Positions 1 through 8,727 are shown, numbered from the stretch's first letter. The stretch: DNA of 64,000 nucleotides from Spartobacteria bacterium (GCA_003167555.1 PMSN01000011.1:310001-374000); one strand, 5' to 3'. Notes: generated by a model from the letters alone, not told the origin. Program-made: numbers and translations.

Positions 1-857
1 CGGAAATCGTGAAAGTGTTACGAGCCGTCCGCGCGTTGGCCGGCAGCATCAGACAAATCGCGGGCGTGCACGTCGAAGGGCCTTTCATCTCACGCTCGCG
101 AGCCGGCGCCCAACGCGCTGAGTTTATTCGCGATCCTGAGCTGGATTCCGTCGCGGAATTAATGGCCTACGCGGACGTAATCAAAGTCGTAACGCTCGCG
201 CCGGAATTGCCCGGGGCGCTCGATCTCATCCATCGCTTACGCGAGCGGGAAATCATCGCGAGCGGCGGCCACAGCGATGCGTCCGACGAAGAAGCCCGCG
301 CGGGATTTGAAAGCGGGATGCGTCACGTCACGCACACGTTTAACGCGATGTCCTCCGCGCGACGCGAGGGCGTCTATCGCGAAGGCGGGCTGCTCGAGTT
401 CGCCTTGAGCGAGCCCGAGATTATGTGCGAGTTGATCGCGGACGGTCATCACGTCTCGACCACGTTGATGAAAGTGCTGTATCGAGCGAAAGGTCCGCGC
501 GGGATTTGTCTCGTGACGGATGCGACTGCCGGCGCGGGCCTTCCCGAGGGCGCCCGATTCTCGCTGGCGGGTCTCGATTGTGTCGTGAGCGGAGGTGTTT
601 GTCTGCTGGCCGATCGTTCGGCGCTGGCGGGCAGTGCCTCGCGGATGATCGACCTTGTGCGCGTGCTGGTGAAGACCGTGAAAATTCCGTTGCACGAAGC
701 GGTGGCGATGGCGAGCACGAACCCGGCGCATGCGCTTGGAGCGAAAACGAAAGGCGCGATCGAGATTGGCTGCGACGCGGATTTCGTCGTGCTCTCGCCT
801 GAGTTGGATGTCCTGCGGACGTTCGTCGCTGGAGAAGAAATTTACCGAAAGAGTTGA
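1..857 (+). CDS. nagA: N-acetylglucosamine-6-phosphate deacetylase, 5' end cut by window
   Basis: This is the C-terminal three quarters of a NagA-type amidohydrolase, which removes the acetyl group from GlcNAc-6-phosphate during amino-sugar and peptidoglycan recycling in the cytoplasm. The frame is open to the window edge, and the GTG at 9 is probably internal because the family is normally about 380 residues and only about 282 are visible. Family motifs run in order: GVHVEGPF with the metal-binding Glu, SGGHSDA, THTFNAM, ADGHHV, and LVTDA with the catalytic Asp. The kinase-MurQ fusion at 9229-10968 would supply its substrate indirectly, so the two probably share a recycling route although they are not in one operon. 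It converges with the gene ending at 905. Confidence 0.93.
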   Translation, partial: EIVKVLRAVRALAGSIRQIAGVHVEGPFISRSRAGAQRAEFIRDPELDSVAELMAYADVIKVVTLAPELPGALDLIHRLREREIIASGGHSDASDEEARAGFESGMRHVTHTFNAMSSARREGVYREGGLLEFALSEPEIMCELIADGHHVSTTLMKVLYRAKGPRGICLVTDATAGAGLPEGARFSLAGLDCVVSGGVCLLADRSALAGSASRMIDLVRVLVKTVKIPLHEAVAMASTNPAHALGAKTKGAIEIGCDADFVVLSPELDVLRTFVAGEEIYRKS

Positions 858-864
858 ACGCGAA

Positions 865-893
865 GGCTCCGCAGAGCGAGACTCTGTCGAGCC
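865..893. terminator. hairpin between convergent genes, possible bidirectional terminator
   Basis: An imperfect inverted repeat begins GGCTCCGCAGAG and ends CTCTGTCGAGCC with a 5-base loop. It fills the 47-base gap between the stop codons of nagA and the convergent glycosyltransferase. The arms match the core of the longer hairpins at 22821-22879 and 40714-40780, so it may be a short relic of that family used as a terminator. No clear T-run follows it. Confidence 0.45.
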
Positions 894-904
894 GAAACGG
901 TGCA

Positions 905-2005
905 TCAGATCGAAAGCAAGAATTTTGCGATCTCGAGCGATGCCGTCGGTCGACCGAGCTGGCTGATGTTCGTCGACCACTCGCGCCACTGCGCGGCATC
1001 GTTCGCGAAAACTTCCTGGACCGCGGCGATCACTTCGTCGTGCGTCCGCGCGATAGTGCCCGATTTCGTTTTCACGATGAACCGTGCGTTGCCTTCCTCT
1101 TGTCCGGGGATGACGTGATTGACGATCATCGGGCACGCGGCCGACATCGCTTCCTGCACGGTCGCGCCGCCGGCCTTGCTGATGACGAGATGATTGGCGC
1201 GGAGCAACCGCGGCAGCTCGTCGCTCCAATCCACCGTTTCGAATTGTTGCGTCACCGCGTCGCGAATTTTGTCGACGGAAACTTTCAATCCGGCATTGCG
1301 ACCCACGGTCACGGTCAATTGAATTTCCGGCAACGCGGCGAGGCGACGGACCAGCTCCGGTGCGGCAGACGTGTTCGCGTTAATAATGTAGAGCACGCGC
1401 CGTCCGGTTTGATCCGAGGGAGGCAAACGTATTTCGCCCGGCTGCGCGAAGACTGTGCTGACCGGAAAGCCGAACGTCTTGATCTTCTCCGGCGGAATGC
1501 CGGCATCGCGGAGGACCTGCGCGCTCTCCTCGTTCGGCAGCAGGAAATAATCGGCGCTGCACCGATACCAGATCGCGTTCACGCTGATGGAATCGGTGAT
1601 GACGACGACGCGTTTGTGCTGAGGCGAACCTTCCCAGCCGAGCAATTCATCGAGCATGTGCGGATACGCAGGGTAGACCGACACGATCACGTCCGGCTGG
1701 AGGCGCGCGAGCATGCGGCGCAGATAATTTTTCAAGGAAAAGAAGACGCGGAAATCGCCGGCGAACTTTTCCTGGCGATCGAGCCAGCGGTAAATGACGC
1801 CCCAGACGCGCGGCAGGCGATTGATCATCCCCATGTAGAGGACGCGCGCCCAATCGTTCCCGAAGCCATAGGTTTCGGCGAAAAGATCGTGGAGCTCGAC
1901 GTGCGCGCCGTCGGGCGAGATTTTGCGCAAGCCGTCGCGGATGCCGCGGGCGGCGCTATTATGTCCCTCGCCAAATCGGGCGGTCAGGATGAGAATTTTT
2001 TTCAA
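905..2005 (-). CDS. GT28/MGDG-synthase-like glycosyltransferase
   Basis: The 366-residue protein resembles the family of monogalactosyldiacylglycerol synthases, processive diacylglycerol glucosyltransferases and MurG. The N-terminus MKKILILTARFGEGHNSAA is the typical MGDG_synth acceptor-side motif. The C-terminal half contains the nucleotide-sugar signature region around LVISKAGGATVQEAMS, followed by P-MIVNHVIPGQEEGNA. It therefore probably transfers a hexose from a UDP-sugar to a membrane lipid on the cytoplasmic face. The acceptor and sugar cannot be read from sequence. It is divergent from the YihY-like gene, with an 84-base shared upstream region. Confidence 0.82.
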   Translation of the reverse strand: MKKILILTARFGEGHNSAARGIRDGLRKISPDGAHVELHDLFAETYGFGNDWARVLYMGMINRLPRVWGVIYRWLDRQEKFAGDFRVFFSLKNYLRRMLARLQPDVIVSVYPAYPHMLDELLGWEGSPQHKRVVVITDSISVNAIWYRCSADYFLLPNEESAQVLRDAGIPPEKIKTFGFPVSTVFAQPGEIRLPPSDQTGRRVLYIINANTSAAPELVRRLAALPEIQLTVTVGRNAGLKVSVDKIRDAVTQQFETVDWSDELPRLLRANHLVISKAGGATVQEAMSAACPMIVNHVIPGQEEGNARFIVKTKSGTIARTHDEVIAAVQEVFANDAAQWREWSTNISQLGRPTASLEIAKFLLSI

Positions 2006-2089
2006 GACTCGTTAGGCCAACGGGCTCGGGCGAAGGTTGCGGGAGAGTTTAATGGATATTTGCCTTCGGCAAAGTAAACTTGCGCGCAG

Positions 2090-2971
2090 ATGAAATATCT
2101 CAGGTTCGCCGGCAGAATTGTCCGCCGTCTCGTTTGGGAAACGCTCATGGACGATACGACCGGTCTGGCCGCGCAGATGGCGTATCAATCCCTCATCGCG
2201 CTCGCGCCGGGTCTGCTCTTTCTCTGGCATTTGCTCGGGCTCTTCGGCACCGACCCGGCGAAGCTGCACCAGATGCTGGGCATTTTGAAAAGCTTCATGC
2301 CGGCCGATCCGAAAGTGCACGAGATCCTCGACGCCGCCGCGGCCAGCGTGGTCGTGACCGGCTCGAGCGGTTTGCTCGCCAACGTCGGGATCGTGTTCGG
2401 CATCTGGATGGGAATGGTTTTCATTTCCACTATCTCGAAGGGGCTGAGCCGAACGCACGGTGTCCTGGAAACCCGCAATTGGTGGTCGAAATATATCATC
2501 TCGTTTTTCCTCCTCTTCTGGCTGGGGCTTACCATCCTCGTTTGTTTCAACGCCATGGTCTTCGGCGAAACGCTCGCCGGCGTCGCTGAGGTCAATTTCC
2601 AATTATCGATTCCGCTTCAGGCGTGGGTGACGTATTTGAATCTGCCGCTGACCGCGCTCGCCATGGTGGGTCTCGCTCTCGCGCTTTACCTTTTGACGCC
2701 GGAAAATTATCTCACCATGCGGCAGGCGTTGCCGGGCGCGATTTTCTTTGCCATTGGGTGGGTCGTGCTCACGAAACTCTTCCAGGTTTATGTCGCGAAA
2801 TACGATCGCTACAACGCGACCTATCTCGCGCTCGCGTCGATCATCGTGCTGCTGACCTGGATGTATTTGAGCTGTTTGCTGTTGCTCCTGGGCGGAAAAC
2901 TGAACGCGATCCTGCGCCGCGATCGCGAGAGCGCGGAGAAGGTTCCGGCGGCTGAGCCACAGCCCGCTTGA
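2090..2971 (+). CDS. YihY/BrkB family inner-membrane protein
   Basis: The 293-residue protein has about six hydrophobic segments and the family pattern: an amphipathic N-terminus followed by MAYQSLIALAPGLLFLWHL, a GIWMGMVFISTISKG segment, and the C-terminal ATYLALASIIVLLTWMYLS block. These match YihY/virulence factor BrkB proteins, once mis-named ribonuclease BN. The molecular function of the family is not settled, and transport or envelope roles have been suggested. Its stop TGA overlaps the ATG of the following amidase by one base, so the two are probably co-translated. Confidence 0.88.
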   Translation: MKYLRFAGRIVRRLVWETLMDDTTGLAAQMAYQSLIALAPGLLFLWHLLGLFGTDPAKLHQMLGILKSFMPADPKVHEILDAAAASVVVTGSSGLLANVGIVFGIWMGMVFISTISKGLSRTHGVLETRNWWSKYIISFFLLFWLGLTILVCFNAMVFGETLAGVAEVNFQLSIPLQAWVTYLNLPLTALAMVGLALALYLLTPENYLTMRQALPGAIFFAIGWVVLTKLFQVYVAKYDRYNATYLALASIIVLLTWMYLSCLLLLLGGKLNAILRRDRESAEKVPAAEPQPA

Positions 2972-4290
2972 TGGCCCGCCCGGCTCTGTTACGCTCGCCA
3001 CCCGTGATCCGTTTTCGCTTTCTTGGCACCGCGCTCGCACTCAGCGCCATCGTCGGCACGCTCGTTCACGCGCAGCTCACCGACGAAGAAAAAAAGAAGC
3101 GAGACGCGCGGAGCAAGGCGCGCGAGGAAATGCGCGCAATCGCTTCGCCCACTCCATCGGAAACGCCGGAGCCGACAGCAAAACCCAAACCCGCCGATCG
3201 CAAATCCAAAGCGAAGAAACATTCCACTCCCAAGCCGAAAGCGACCCCAACGCCGACGCCGAAGGCCAAAAAGAGTCCCACGCCCGAGCCGGATGAATCG
3301 CCTTCGCCGAAACCCAAGGAGAAATCTGCCGCCAAGAAATCAACCGACGAAGAAGACGAGGAAGCGACACCGAAACCAAAAGCGACCGAGAAAAAAAAGG
3401 CGGAATCGCCGGAGCCGAGCAAAACTCCTGCGCTAAAGAAAAAGCCGACGCCGGCGCCGGAAGAATCGCCGACTCCGAAATCGAAGGCGCCTGAAAAGAA
3501 GAAAACAAACGCGAAGAAAGAAGCGACCCCAACACCCAAGCCGACTCCAAAACCTGAACCTTCGAAATCCCCAACGCCTGTAGAAAAATCCAAACCACCT
3601 GCGATCGAACCGGAGCGCGCACCATCGCCGACTCCGCGACCTCCTCCCGCTCCGCCTCAATCACGAGTGGCTCCGCCCGCCGACATCACCGTTGAAAAAT
3701 CCGGCCTGGAAAAAGAACAGGGTTTCGAACCGCCTCCGCCCGCGCCGCCGCGCTCTGGTTTCTGGCCATGGTCGCGCCAGACGACGTACAAGTATCTCAC
3801 CAGCGCGACCATCGACGCGATCCGGCGAGCGCCCGTTCAACGCGCGCGCTGGAAATTTATCATCGTCCACAACAGCGGCACGCGGCAGGGAAACGCGCGC
3901 GCCTTCGATTACTATCACCGCCGGATTCGGCGGATGAAAAACGGACTCGCCTACCACTTCGTCATCGGCAACGGCACCTCATCGCGCAACGGCCAGATCG
4001 AGATCGGTGATCGCTGGGTGCACCAGCTCCGAGGCGGCCATGTGCATAGCGACTACATGAACAACATCGGGCTCGGCATTTGTCTCGTCGGCGATTTCAA
4101 CCGCGACCAGCCGACGCGCGCGCAACTGGAAGCCTGCGAAGAACTGATTCGCTATCTGCGCACTCGTTGCGGCAAAGCCGACGGCGCTGAAATGGCGGTG
4201 CGTCCGCATCGCGAAGTCAATCCCCCGCGTTGGGCTACGGATTGCCCGGGCAACGTCTTTCCCTACCCTTGGTTCGGCCGATTCCGTTGA
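2971..4290 (+). CDS. exported N-acetylmuramoyl-L-alanine amidase with Lys/Pro-rich linker
   Basis: The C-terminal domain, about residues 285-439, is an Amidase_2/PGRP-type zinc amidase that cleaves the MurNAc to L-Ala bond of peptidoglycan. Visible zinc-site motifs are FIIVHNSGT (His), RPHREVNPP (His) and the end block TDCPGNVFPY. The N-terminus has a signal sequence, after which about 200 residues are almost entirely Lys, Pro, Thr, Ser, Ala and Glu in short repeats such as TPKPK. Such a basic, extended linker could thread through or bind the cell wall. The ATG at 2971 overlaps the previous stop. A GTG at 3004 directly before the hydrophobic signal segment is an alternative start. Confidence 0.88.
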   Translation: MARPALLRSPPVIRFRFLGTALALSAIVGTLVHAQLTDEEKKKRDARSKAREEMRAIASPTPSETPEPTAKPKPADRKSKAKKHSTPKPKATPTPTPKAKKSPTPEPDESPSPKPKEKSAAKKSTDEEDEEATPKPKATEKKKAESPEPSKTPALKKKPTPAPEESPTPKSKAPEKKKTNAKKEATPTPKPTPKPEPSKSPTPVEKSKPPAIEPERAPSPTPRPPPAPPQSRVAPPADITVEKSGLEKEQGFEPPPPAPPRSGFWPWSRQTTYKYLTSATIDAIRRAPVQRARWKFIIVHNSGTRQGNARAFDYYHRRIRRMKNGLAYHFVIGNGTSSRNGQIEIGDRWVHQLRGGHVHSDYMNNIGLGICLVGDFNRDQPTRAQLEACEELIRYLRTRCGKADGAEMAVRPHREVNPPRWATDCPGNVFPYPWFGRFR

Positions 4291-4292
4291 CT

Positions 4293-4335
4293 ACTGGCTT
4301 GACTAGCTCGATTGATTAAGCCAGTGTAGCTCGAT
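4293..4335. promoter_or_regulatory. inverted and direct repeats before antitoxin start, possible autoregulatory operator
   Basis: A perfect 8-base inverted repeat, ACTGGCTT at 4293-4300 and AAGCCAGT at 4318-4325, lies just before the antitoxin ATG at 4334. The 9-mer TAGCTCGAT occurs at 4304-4312 and again at 4327-4335. Phd/YefM antitoxins usually bind palindromes overlapping their own promoter, so an operator is a reasonable inference. The hairpin could instead terminate the amidase transcript. Confidence 0.4.
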
Positions 4336-4630
4336 GAGGACGGCGAGCATCACTGAGGCAAAAAATAATCTCAGCAAACTGATCAAGAAAGTGCGGCACG
4401 GCGAATCGGTGCTCATTTTGGATCGCAATGTTCCGGTGGCACGCCTGGAGCCACTGCGGGCAGGGAGCGAAGAGGCCGACGAAGCGCGATTCGTCGAATT
4501 GGAAAAGCAGGGCTTATTGAAACGTGGCAGAGGCAAATTACCGAAGGATTTTTGGACGCGGCCGCGACCGAAGTTCAAGGGGAGCGTCGTCGAAACGATG
4601 CTTAAGATGCGGGAAGAGGCGCCGTGGTGA
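4334..4630 (+). CDS. Phd/YefM-type antitoxin
   Basis: The 98-residue protein opens with the Phd/YefM DNA-binding fold: ASITEAKNNLSKLIKKV, then GESVLILDRNVPVARLEPL. The charged C-terminal part is expected to wrap around and neutralise the toxin. The last 7 bases overlap the start of the PIN-domain gene, the standard arrangement for a type II toxin-antitoxin operon with translational coupling. Autorepression through the repeats just upstream is likely by analogy with the family. Confidence 0.9.
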   Translation: MRTASITEAKNNLSKLIKKVRHGESVLILDRNVPVARLEPLRAGSEEADEARFVELEKQGLLKRGRGKLPKDFWTRPRPKFKGSVVETMLKMREEAPW

Positions 4631-5040
4631 CTTACTGGGACGCCTCGTCATTAATCCCGCTCGTGATTAAGGAGGCCACCACCCCACTCTATCTTCGGAT
4701 AGCGGAGGAGACGGGAGTGATGACGTGGTGGGGAAGTTATGTCGAATGCGTCGCGGCCATCACTCGTCACGCGCAGCAAGGCAACGCCATGCCGCAGGTA
4801 GCTGAATCGTACCGCCTGCTTGAGCAGTTGTCGGAAGAGTGGGCAGAGATGGGAGCGAATGAACAATTGCGCCGGGCGGCGGCGCGTGCGGCGAGGCAGC
4901 ACAACCTGCGCTCGGGCGATGCCTTCCAATTGGGCGCGGCGATGATTGCGAGCCGCTTTGAACCTCACGATGCACGATTCCTCACCCGAGATCTGCGCCT
5001 GAAAAAAGCCGCGGAGCGCGAAGGCTTCGTTGTCGATTAG
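4624..5040 (+). CDS. VapC-like PIN-domain toxin ribonuclease
   Basis: The 138-residue PIN domain starts with GTG at 4624, overlapping the antitoxin gene. The four acidic metal ligands expected in VapC nucleases can be placed at D6 (YWDASSL), E41 (YVECVAA), D99 (SGDAFQLG) and D123 (TRDLRLKKA), so the toxin looks intact. The family cleaves RNA, often tRNA or rRNA, when released from its antitoxin. The target here is unknown. Its stop is immediately followed by a short copy of the kamA 3' tail. Confidence 0.9.
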   Translation: MVTYWDASSLIPLVIKEATTPLYLRIAEETGVMTWWGSYVECVAAITRHAQQGNAMPQVAESYRLLEQLSEEWAEMGANEQLRRAAARAARQHNLRSGDAFQLGAAMIASRFEPHDARFLTRDLRLKKAAEREGFVVD

Positions 5041-5073
5041 CTACGAATAAAGATACTCGTCGTGGTATTGACT
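5041..5073 (-). repeat. echo of the kamA 3' end
   Basis: Read on the minus strand, this stretch encodes QYHDEYLYS followed by a stop. The real kamA gene ends with EYHDEYLYS and a stop at 5181. The nucleotides differ at several synonymous positions, so this is a diverged duplicate, not an assembly echo. The frame upstream is open for only about 39 codons and shows no further KamA similarity. Confidence 0.6.
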
Positions 5074-5180
5074 CACTCGCGCCCGCTCGTTCGGCCTGAC
5101 GGCTTTCCCATCTATGTCGCTCGGCTCCCGCCGGCTCCATTCACGCTGCGATGCCACGTTTCATCCGCAGCAGAGTCGCC

Positions 5181-6389
5181 TCATGAATAAAGGTATTCAT
5201 CATGGTACTCCCTTTGAGGGGCGAATTGCACGGTCTCGTCGCCGCCGGTCTCGGGATACTCGAAGATTTTTCCTTCGTAGTTGCGGATCACGATCTTCTC
5301 GTTGTCGTGATACAAAACGTAACCGGGATTGATCGGCACCTTGCCGCCGCCGCCAGGCGCGTCGATCACAAATTGCGGCACGCCATAGCCGGTCGTGTGG
5401 CCGCGCAATCCTTCAATGATCTCGATCCCTTTCGCGACGGATGCGCGGAGATGGGACGAGCCGTTGATCAGATCGCACTGGTAAACGTAGTAGGGACGCA
5501 CCCGGCACATGAGGAGCTTTTGCACGAGCGTCTTCATCGTCTCGATGTCGTCGTTCACACCGGCGAGCAGGACGCTTTGGTTCCCGAGCGGAATGCCGTG
5601 ATTGGCCAGGCGCTCGAGCGCCTGTTTCACTTCCACGGTGAGCTCGCGCGGATGATTGACGTGCACGCTCATCCAGAGCGGATGATATTTTTGGAGCATG
5701 GCGCAAAGCTCCGGCGTGATCCGTTGCGGCAGGAATATCGGAACGCGGGTACCGATGCGGAGAAACTCGATGTGCGGAATGGCGCGGAGCCGGCTGAGGA
5801 TGCGCTCGAGTTTTTCGTCGCTGAAGATGAGAGCGTCGCCGCCGGAGAGAAGCACGTCGCGCACTTCGGTGTGCTCCTCGATATAACGGAAAGCTTCCTC
5901 GAAATCGGTGTGGAGTTCCTGTTCGCCCACGCCGCTCACGACCCGGCTTCGGGTGCAATAGCGGCAGTAGCTGGCGCAACGATCGGTGACGAGAAACAGA
6001 ACGCGATCGGGATAACGATGGACGAGGCCGGGCACCGGCATGTGCGAATCTTCACCGCACGGGTCCACCATGTCGTAAGGCGACGCCCACGTCTCTTCGA
6101 TCCGCGGGATCATCTGCCGGCGGATTGGGTCATCCGGGTTATCGCGCGGGCTCAGGTTGAAGAAATGGGGCGTGATGGCGAGCGCGAGCTTCGTGCCCGA
6201 GAGCAGAACGCCGCTGCGTTCTTCATTCGATAACTCGAGGTGCTGCTCGAGTTGGGCGAGCGAAGTCACCCGGTTTTTCAGCTGCCATTTCCAATCGTTC
6301 CAGAGTTCCGCGGGGACGTCCGGCCAATAGCCAGGCGCGTGCGAGACGAACTCTTTTCCATCCATTTTACCAGGGGCAAGAGCGACCAT
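5181..6389 (-). CDS. kamA: KamA family radical SAM enzyme, lysine 2,3-aminomutase-like
   Basis: The 402-residue protein has the radical SAM cluster motif CASYCRYCTR, the LLSGGDAL block, and the PLP-lysine region DAPGGGGKVP. These match lysine 2,3-aminomutase, which makes beta-lysine from alpha-lysine using SAM, PLP and a 4Fe-4S cluster. The length and the presence of a C-terminal segment fit KamA better than the shorter EpmB, which modifies elongation factor P, though the substrate is not proven. The ATG at 6389 was chosen because the frame upstream runs through a hairpin element and loses family similarity; ATG at 6365 is an alternative. No strong ribosome binding site is visible. Confidence 0.86.
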   Translation of the reverse strand: MVALAPGKMDGKEFVSHAPGYWPDVPAELWNDWKWQLKNRVTSLAQLEQHLELSNEERSGVLLSGTKLALAITPHFFNLSPRDNPDDPIRRQMIPRIEETWASPYDMVDPCGEDSHMPVPGLVHRYPDRVLFLVTDRCASYCRYCTRSRVVSGVGEQELHTDFEEAFRYIEEHTEVRDVLLSGGDALIFSDEKLERILSRLRAIPHIEFLRIGTRVPIFLPQRITPELCAMLQKYHPLWMSVHVNHPRELTVEVKQALERLANHGIPLGNQSVLLAGVNDDIETMKTLVQKLLMCRVRPYYVYQCDLINGSSHLRASVAKGIEIIEGLRGHTTGYGVPQFVIDAPGGGGKVPINPGYVLYHDNEKIVIRNYEGKIFEYPETGGDETVQFAPQREYHDEYLYS

Positions 6390-6476
6390 TTTTTTGTTTG
6401 TGAAGCGAAATGTTGATGGCCTTAACAAGCGTGTCAATGCAGGCACCTTGAGGTGTGCGCCGGGGTTGGTTTCTTC

Positions 6477-6587
6477 CGTAGCACAGGCATCTTGCCTGTG
6501 GGGCCGATAGGCGTCTCGCCTGTTGGCTCGCGTTCGCATCAGGCAAGATGCCTGATGTCCCCACAGGCAGGATGCCCATGCTACGGG
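6477..6587. repeat. inverted-repeat hairpin element (CCGTAGCA type)
   Basis: Arms of about 27 bases at 6477-6503 and 6560-6586 are imperfect inverted copies starting CCGTAGCA. A second hairpin lies inside at about 6538-6556. The element occupies the divergent region between kamA and the HtrA gene. No coding capacity or transposase is associated with it. Confidence 0.7.
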
Positions 6588-6653
6588 AGGCAGCGCCGCT
6601 CGCCTGTTGCCAATTGAACAGCTATTGTAGACTTCGTGTCCAAGTTCCAAACC

Positions 6654-8135
6654 ATGCGCACCGCCCTTACGTTTTTCGCTCTCCTCGTTGCCGCGCTATC
6701 GCTACGCGCCGCGCCGCCTTTGGCCCAACCCGAAGCCTCCCCGACGCCCACCGTTCCCGCGGCGGCGGCTGATGCGGGCAAGGACGTCGTCCACCAGCTC
6801 AACAGCGCGTTCACGAAAGTTTTCGAAATCGTTGCACCCACTGTCGTGATCATCGAGGTCACGAAAAAGACCGATACGAGCGACAATCCCAGCCTCGAAG
6901 ATCTCTTTTTCCAGGGTCCGCAGGACGAAAACGCGCCTCGGCGGAATCCGCACAGCTTTCAGCCCGTGCAAAGCGAAGGCTCTGGATTCATCGTGCGCGC
7001 CGACGGTTTCATCTACACGAATTTTCACGTGGTGGAGGGCGCCGACCGCATCGATGTAAAGTTGAAGGACGGCCGCGAGTTTCAGGCGAAAATCATTGGC
7101 ACCGATGAAAAGACCGACATCGCGGTGATCAAAATCGAGGCGATGAATTTGCCGGTCGCGCAGTTTGCCGACAGCGAAGCGGTGCGCGTGGGTCAATTTG
7201 CGTTCGCGATCGGCGCGCCGTTCAAGCTCGATTACACTTTCACCTACGGCATCATCAGCGGGAAAGGCCGGAGCAAATTGCTCGCGACCGGCGGCTACTC
7301 GATCTCGGATTATTTGCAGACCGACGCCTCGATCAATCCCGGCAACAGCGGCGGCCCGCTCTGCGACATCGACGGGAAAGTGGTCGGCATGAACACGCTC
7401 ATCAACGGGTTGAACCGCGGCCTCGGCTTCGCGATCCCGAGCAATCTCACGAATGAAATCGGGCTCCAGCTCATCGCCGGCCACAAAATCGTGCGTCCCT
7501 GGCTTGGTATCCGGATCGAATCGCTCGGCGACGATCCGGCGATCCGCGATTTGTTTAAGGGAATCGACAAGGGTGTGGTCGTGCGGACGATCGAGGCGGA
7601 CGCGCCAGCCTATAAGAGCGATCTGCGGCCATTCGATGTCATCACCCAAGTCGACGGCGCGCCGGTCGTGACCGACACGCAGCTCCAGCGCGAGATTTTG
7701 AAAAAGAAAATCGGGCAGACCGTCGAACTGACGGTTTGGCGGAAAGGCCAGACGATGAAGATCGCGGTGATGACGGGGGAATTGCCGAGCGACATCTCGC
7801 GCGCCTCGAACGAGCTGACGCCGCCCGCGCCGACGAAGCCGGAGGATTCGAACAAGTTCGGATTGCAGGTGCAGGACCTGACGAAGGAAGTCGCCACGCG
7901 TCTGAAACTGAGCGTCACGCAAGGAGTGATCGTGACGGACGTGGCCGACAACAGCCTGGCCGCCGCGCAGGACATTCAGCGCGAAGACGTCATCACGGAA
8001 GTGGACGGAAAGAAGGTGACGAACGTGGCCTCATTTCGCGAAGCGTTGAACAAAGCCGATCCGCGCAAAGGCATTCTGCTCTATCTCGATCGCAAAGGCA
8101 GCAAGACCTTCGCGGTGCTGAAGGCAACGCCGTGA
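6654..8135 (+). CDS. periplasmic HtrA/DegP-type serine protease with two PDZ domains
   Basis: The 493-residue protein has a signal peptide (about residues 1-20), a trypsin-like domain and two PDZ domains (about 270-375 and 400-490). The catalytic triad is intact: H125 in TNFHVVEG, D155 in KTDIAVIK and S232 in NPGNSGGPL. It should degrade or refold damaged envelope proteins in the periplasm. The ATG at 6654 starts directly at the signal peptide, and a GTG 18 bases upstream adds nothing recognisable. A second HtrA-like protein in this window (14671-15693) has lost the triad, so this is the only one of the two able to cut. Confidence 0.93.
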   Translation: MRTALTFFALLVAALSLRAAPPLAQPEASPTPTVPAAAADAGKDVVHQLNSAFTKVFEIVAPTVVIIEVTKKTDTSDNPSLEDLFFQGPQDENAPRRNPHSFQPVQSEGSGFIVRADGFIYTNFHVVEGADRIDVKLKDGREFQAKIIGTDEKTDIAVIKIEAMNLPVAQFADSEAVRVGQFAFAIGAPFKLDYTFTYGIISGKGRSKLLATGGYSISDYLQTDASINPGNSGGPLCDIDGKVVGMNTLINGLNRGLGFAIPSNLTNEIGLQLIAGHKIVRPWLGIRIESLGDDPAIRDLFKGIDKGVVVRTIEADAPAYKSDLRPFDVITQVDGAPVVTDTQLQREILKKKIGQTVELTVWRKGQTMKIAVMTGELPSDISRASNELTPPAPTKPEDSNKFGLQVQDLTKEVATRLKLSVTQGVIVTDVADNSLAAAQDIQREDVITEVDGKKVTNVASFREALNKADPRKGILLYLDRKGSKTFAVLKATP

Positions 8136-8154
8136 CCGAACCGCGGATTATCGC

Positions 8155-8379
8155 TTAGCTGTTTCTATTTCCAGAAACCAGTAGAACGATTCCGCCGACG
8201 ATCAAAACGCCTCCGACAATCGGCCCGATTGGAACCGGATGCTCCTCATGCTTATTGATTTCCAAAGGCCCAAGTTTGGCCACGTTTTCCTTCGTAGTGA
8301 AGGTCGCATAGCCGCCGTAAGCCAGCATGATGATGCCGATCGCGATCAGAACGATCCCCATGATTCCAGCAGGTTTCAT
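8155..8379 (-). CDS. small two-span membrane protein
   Basis: The 74-residue protein consists of two hydrophobic helices (about residues 5-25 and 50-69) joined by a short hydrophilic loop rich in Lys, Glu and His. It resembles short DUF3185-like membrane proteins, but the match is by general form only. The next gene upstream on the same strand encodes another tiny membrane protein, so the two may form a unit. No function can be assigned. Confidence 0.7.
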   Translation of the reverse strand: MKPAGIMGIVLIAIGIIMLAYGGYATFTTKENVAKLGPLEINKHEEHPVPIGPIVGGVLIVGGIVLLVSGNRNS

Positions 8380-8393
8380 TTTTTGAACTGCGG

Positions 8394-8540
8394 CTAGACG
8401 CGCCGCCCCGAGATCAAATTAATGATCAGGACGACGACGGCCACGACCAGCAGAAGGTGGAGCAGCGGGCTGACGATGTGGCCGACGGTGAAGCCGAGAA
8501 GCCAGAGAATCAAAAGAACAACGAAGATAGTCCAGAGCAT
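8394..8540 (-). CDS. 48-residue lmo0937-like membrane peptide
   Basis: This short frame encodes MLWTIFVVLLILWLLGF followed by a second hydrophobic stretch and ends NLISGRRV before a TAG stop. The pattern of a tiny two-helix protein starting ML-TI with a basic end matches the lmo0937 family of small membrane proteins seen in many bacteria. A good ribosome binding site, AAAGGA, lies 6 bases before the ATG at 8540, which supports real translation. The role of the family is unknown. Confidence 0.75.
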   Translation of the reverse strand: MLWTIFVVLLILWLLGFTVGHIVSPLLHLLLVVAVVVLIINLISGRRV

Positions 8541-8727
8541 ATGGTTTCCTTTGGTTTGGTTTCTAATGCTTCGTGCGCGGAGCCGCCGGTGCGCTTAAAC
8601 ATTTTTTGATTCGCCAGATTTTCGGCCATCGCGGCTGCTTTTGCATAATTCGAAGAAAATGCTGGCGGCCCAATTTCTAAAACACTACAACGCTCTCCTC
8701 GGCAGTTGTTTCGAAACCGGTCTTCTT

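Noticed and set aside
5181-6389. EpmB, the elongation factor P lysine aminomutase.
   Set aside because: The protein is longer than typical EpmB and has the KamA C-terminal segment, and no epmA or efp gene is near. It cannot be fully excluded.
6390-6650. An 87-residue N-terminal extension of kamA.
   Set aside because: The extension reads through a hairpin element and contains repeated, element-like residues; family similarity starts at the ATG near 6389.
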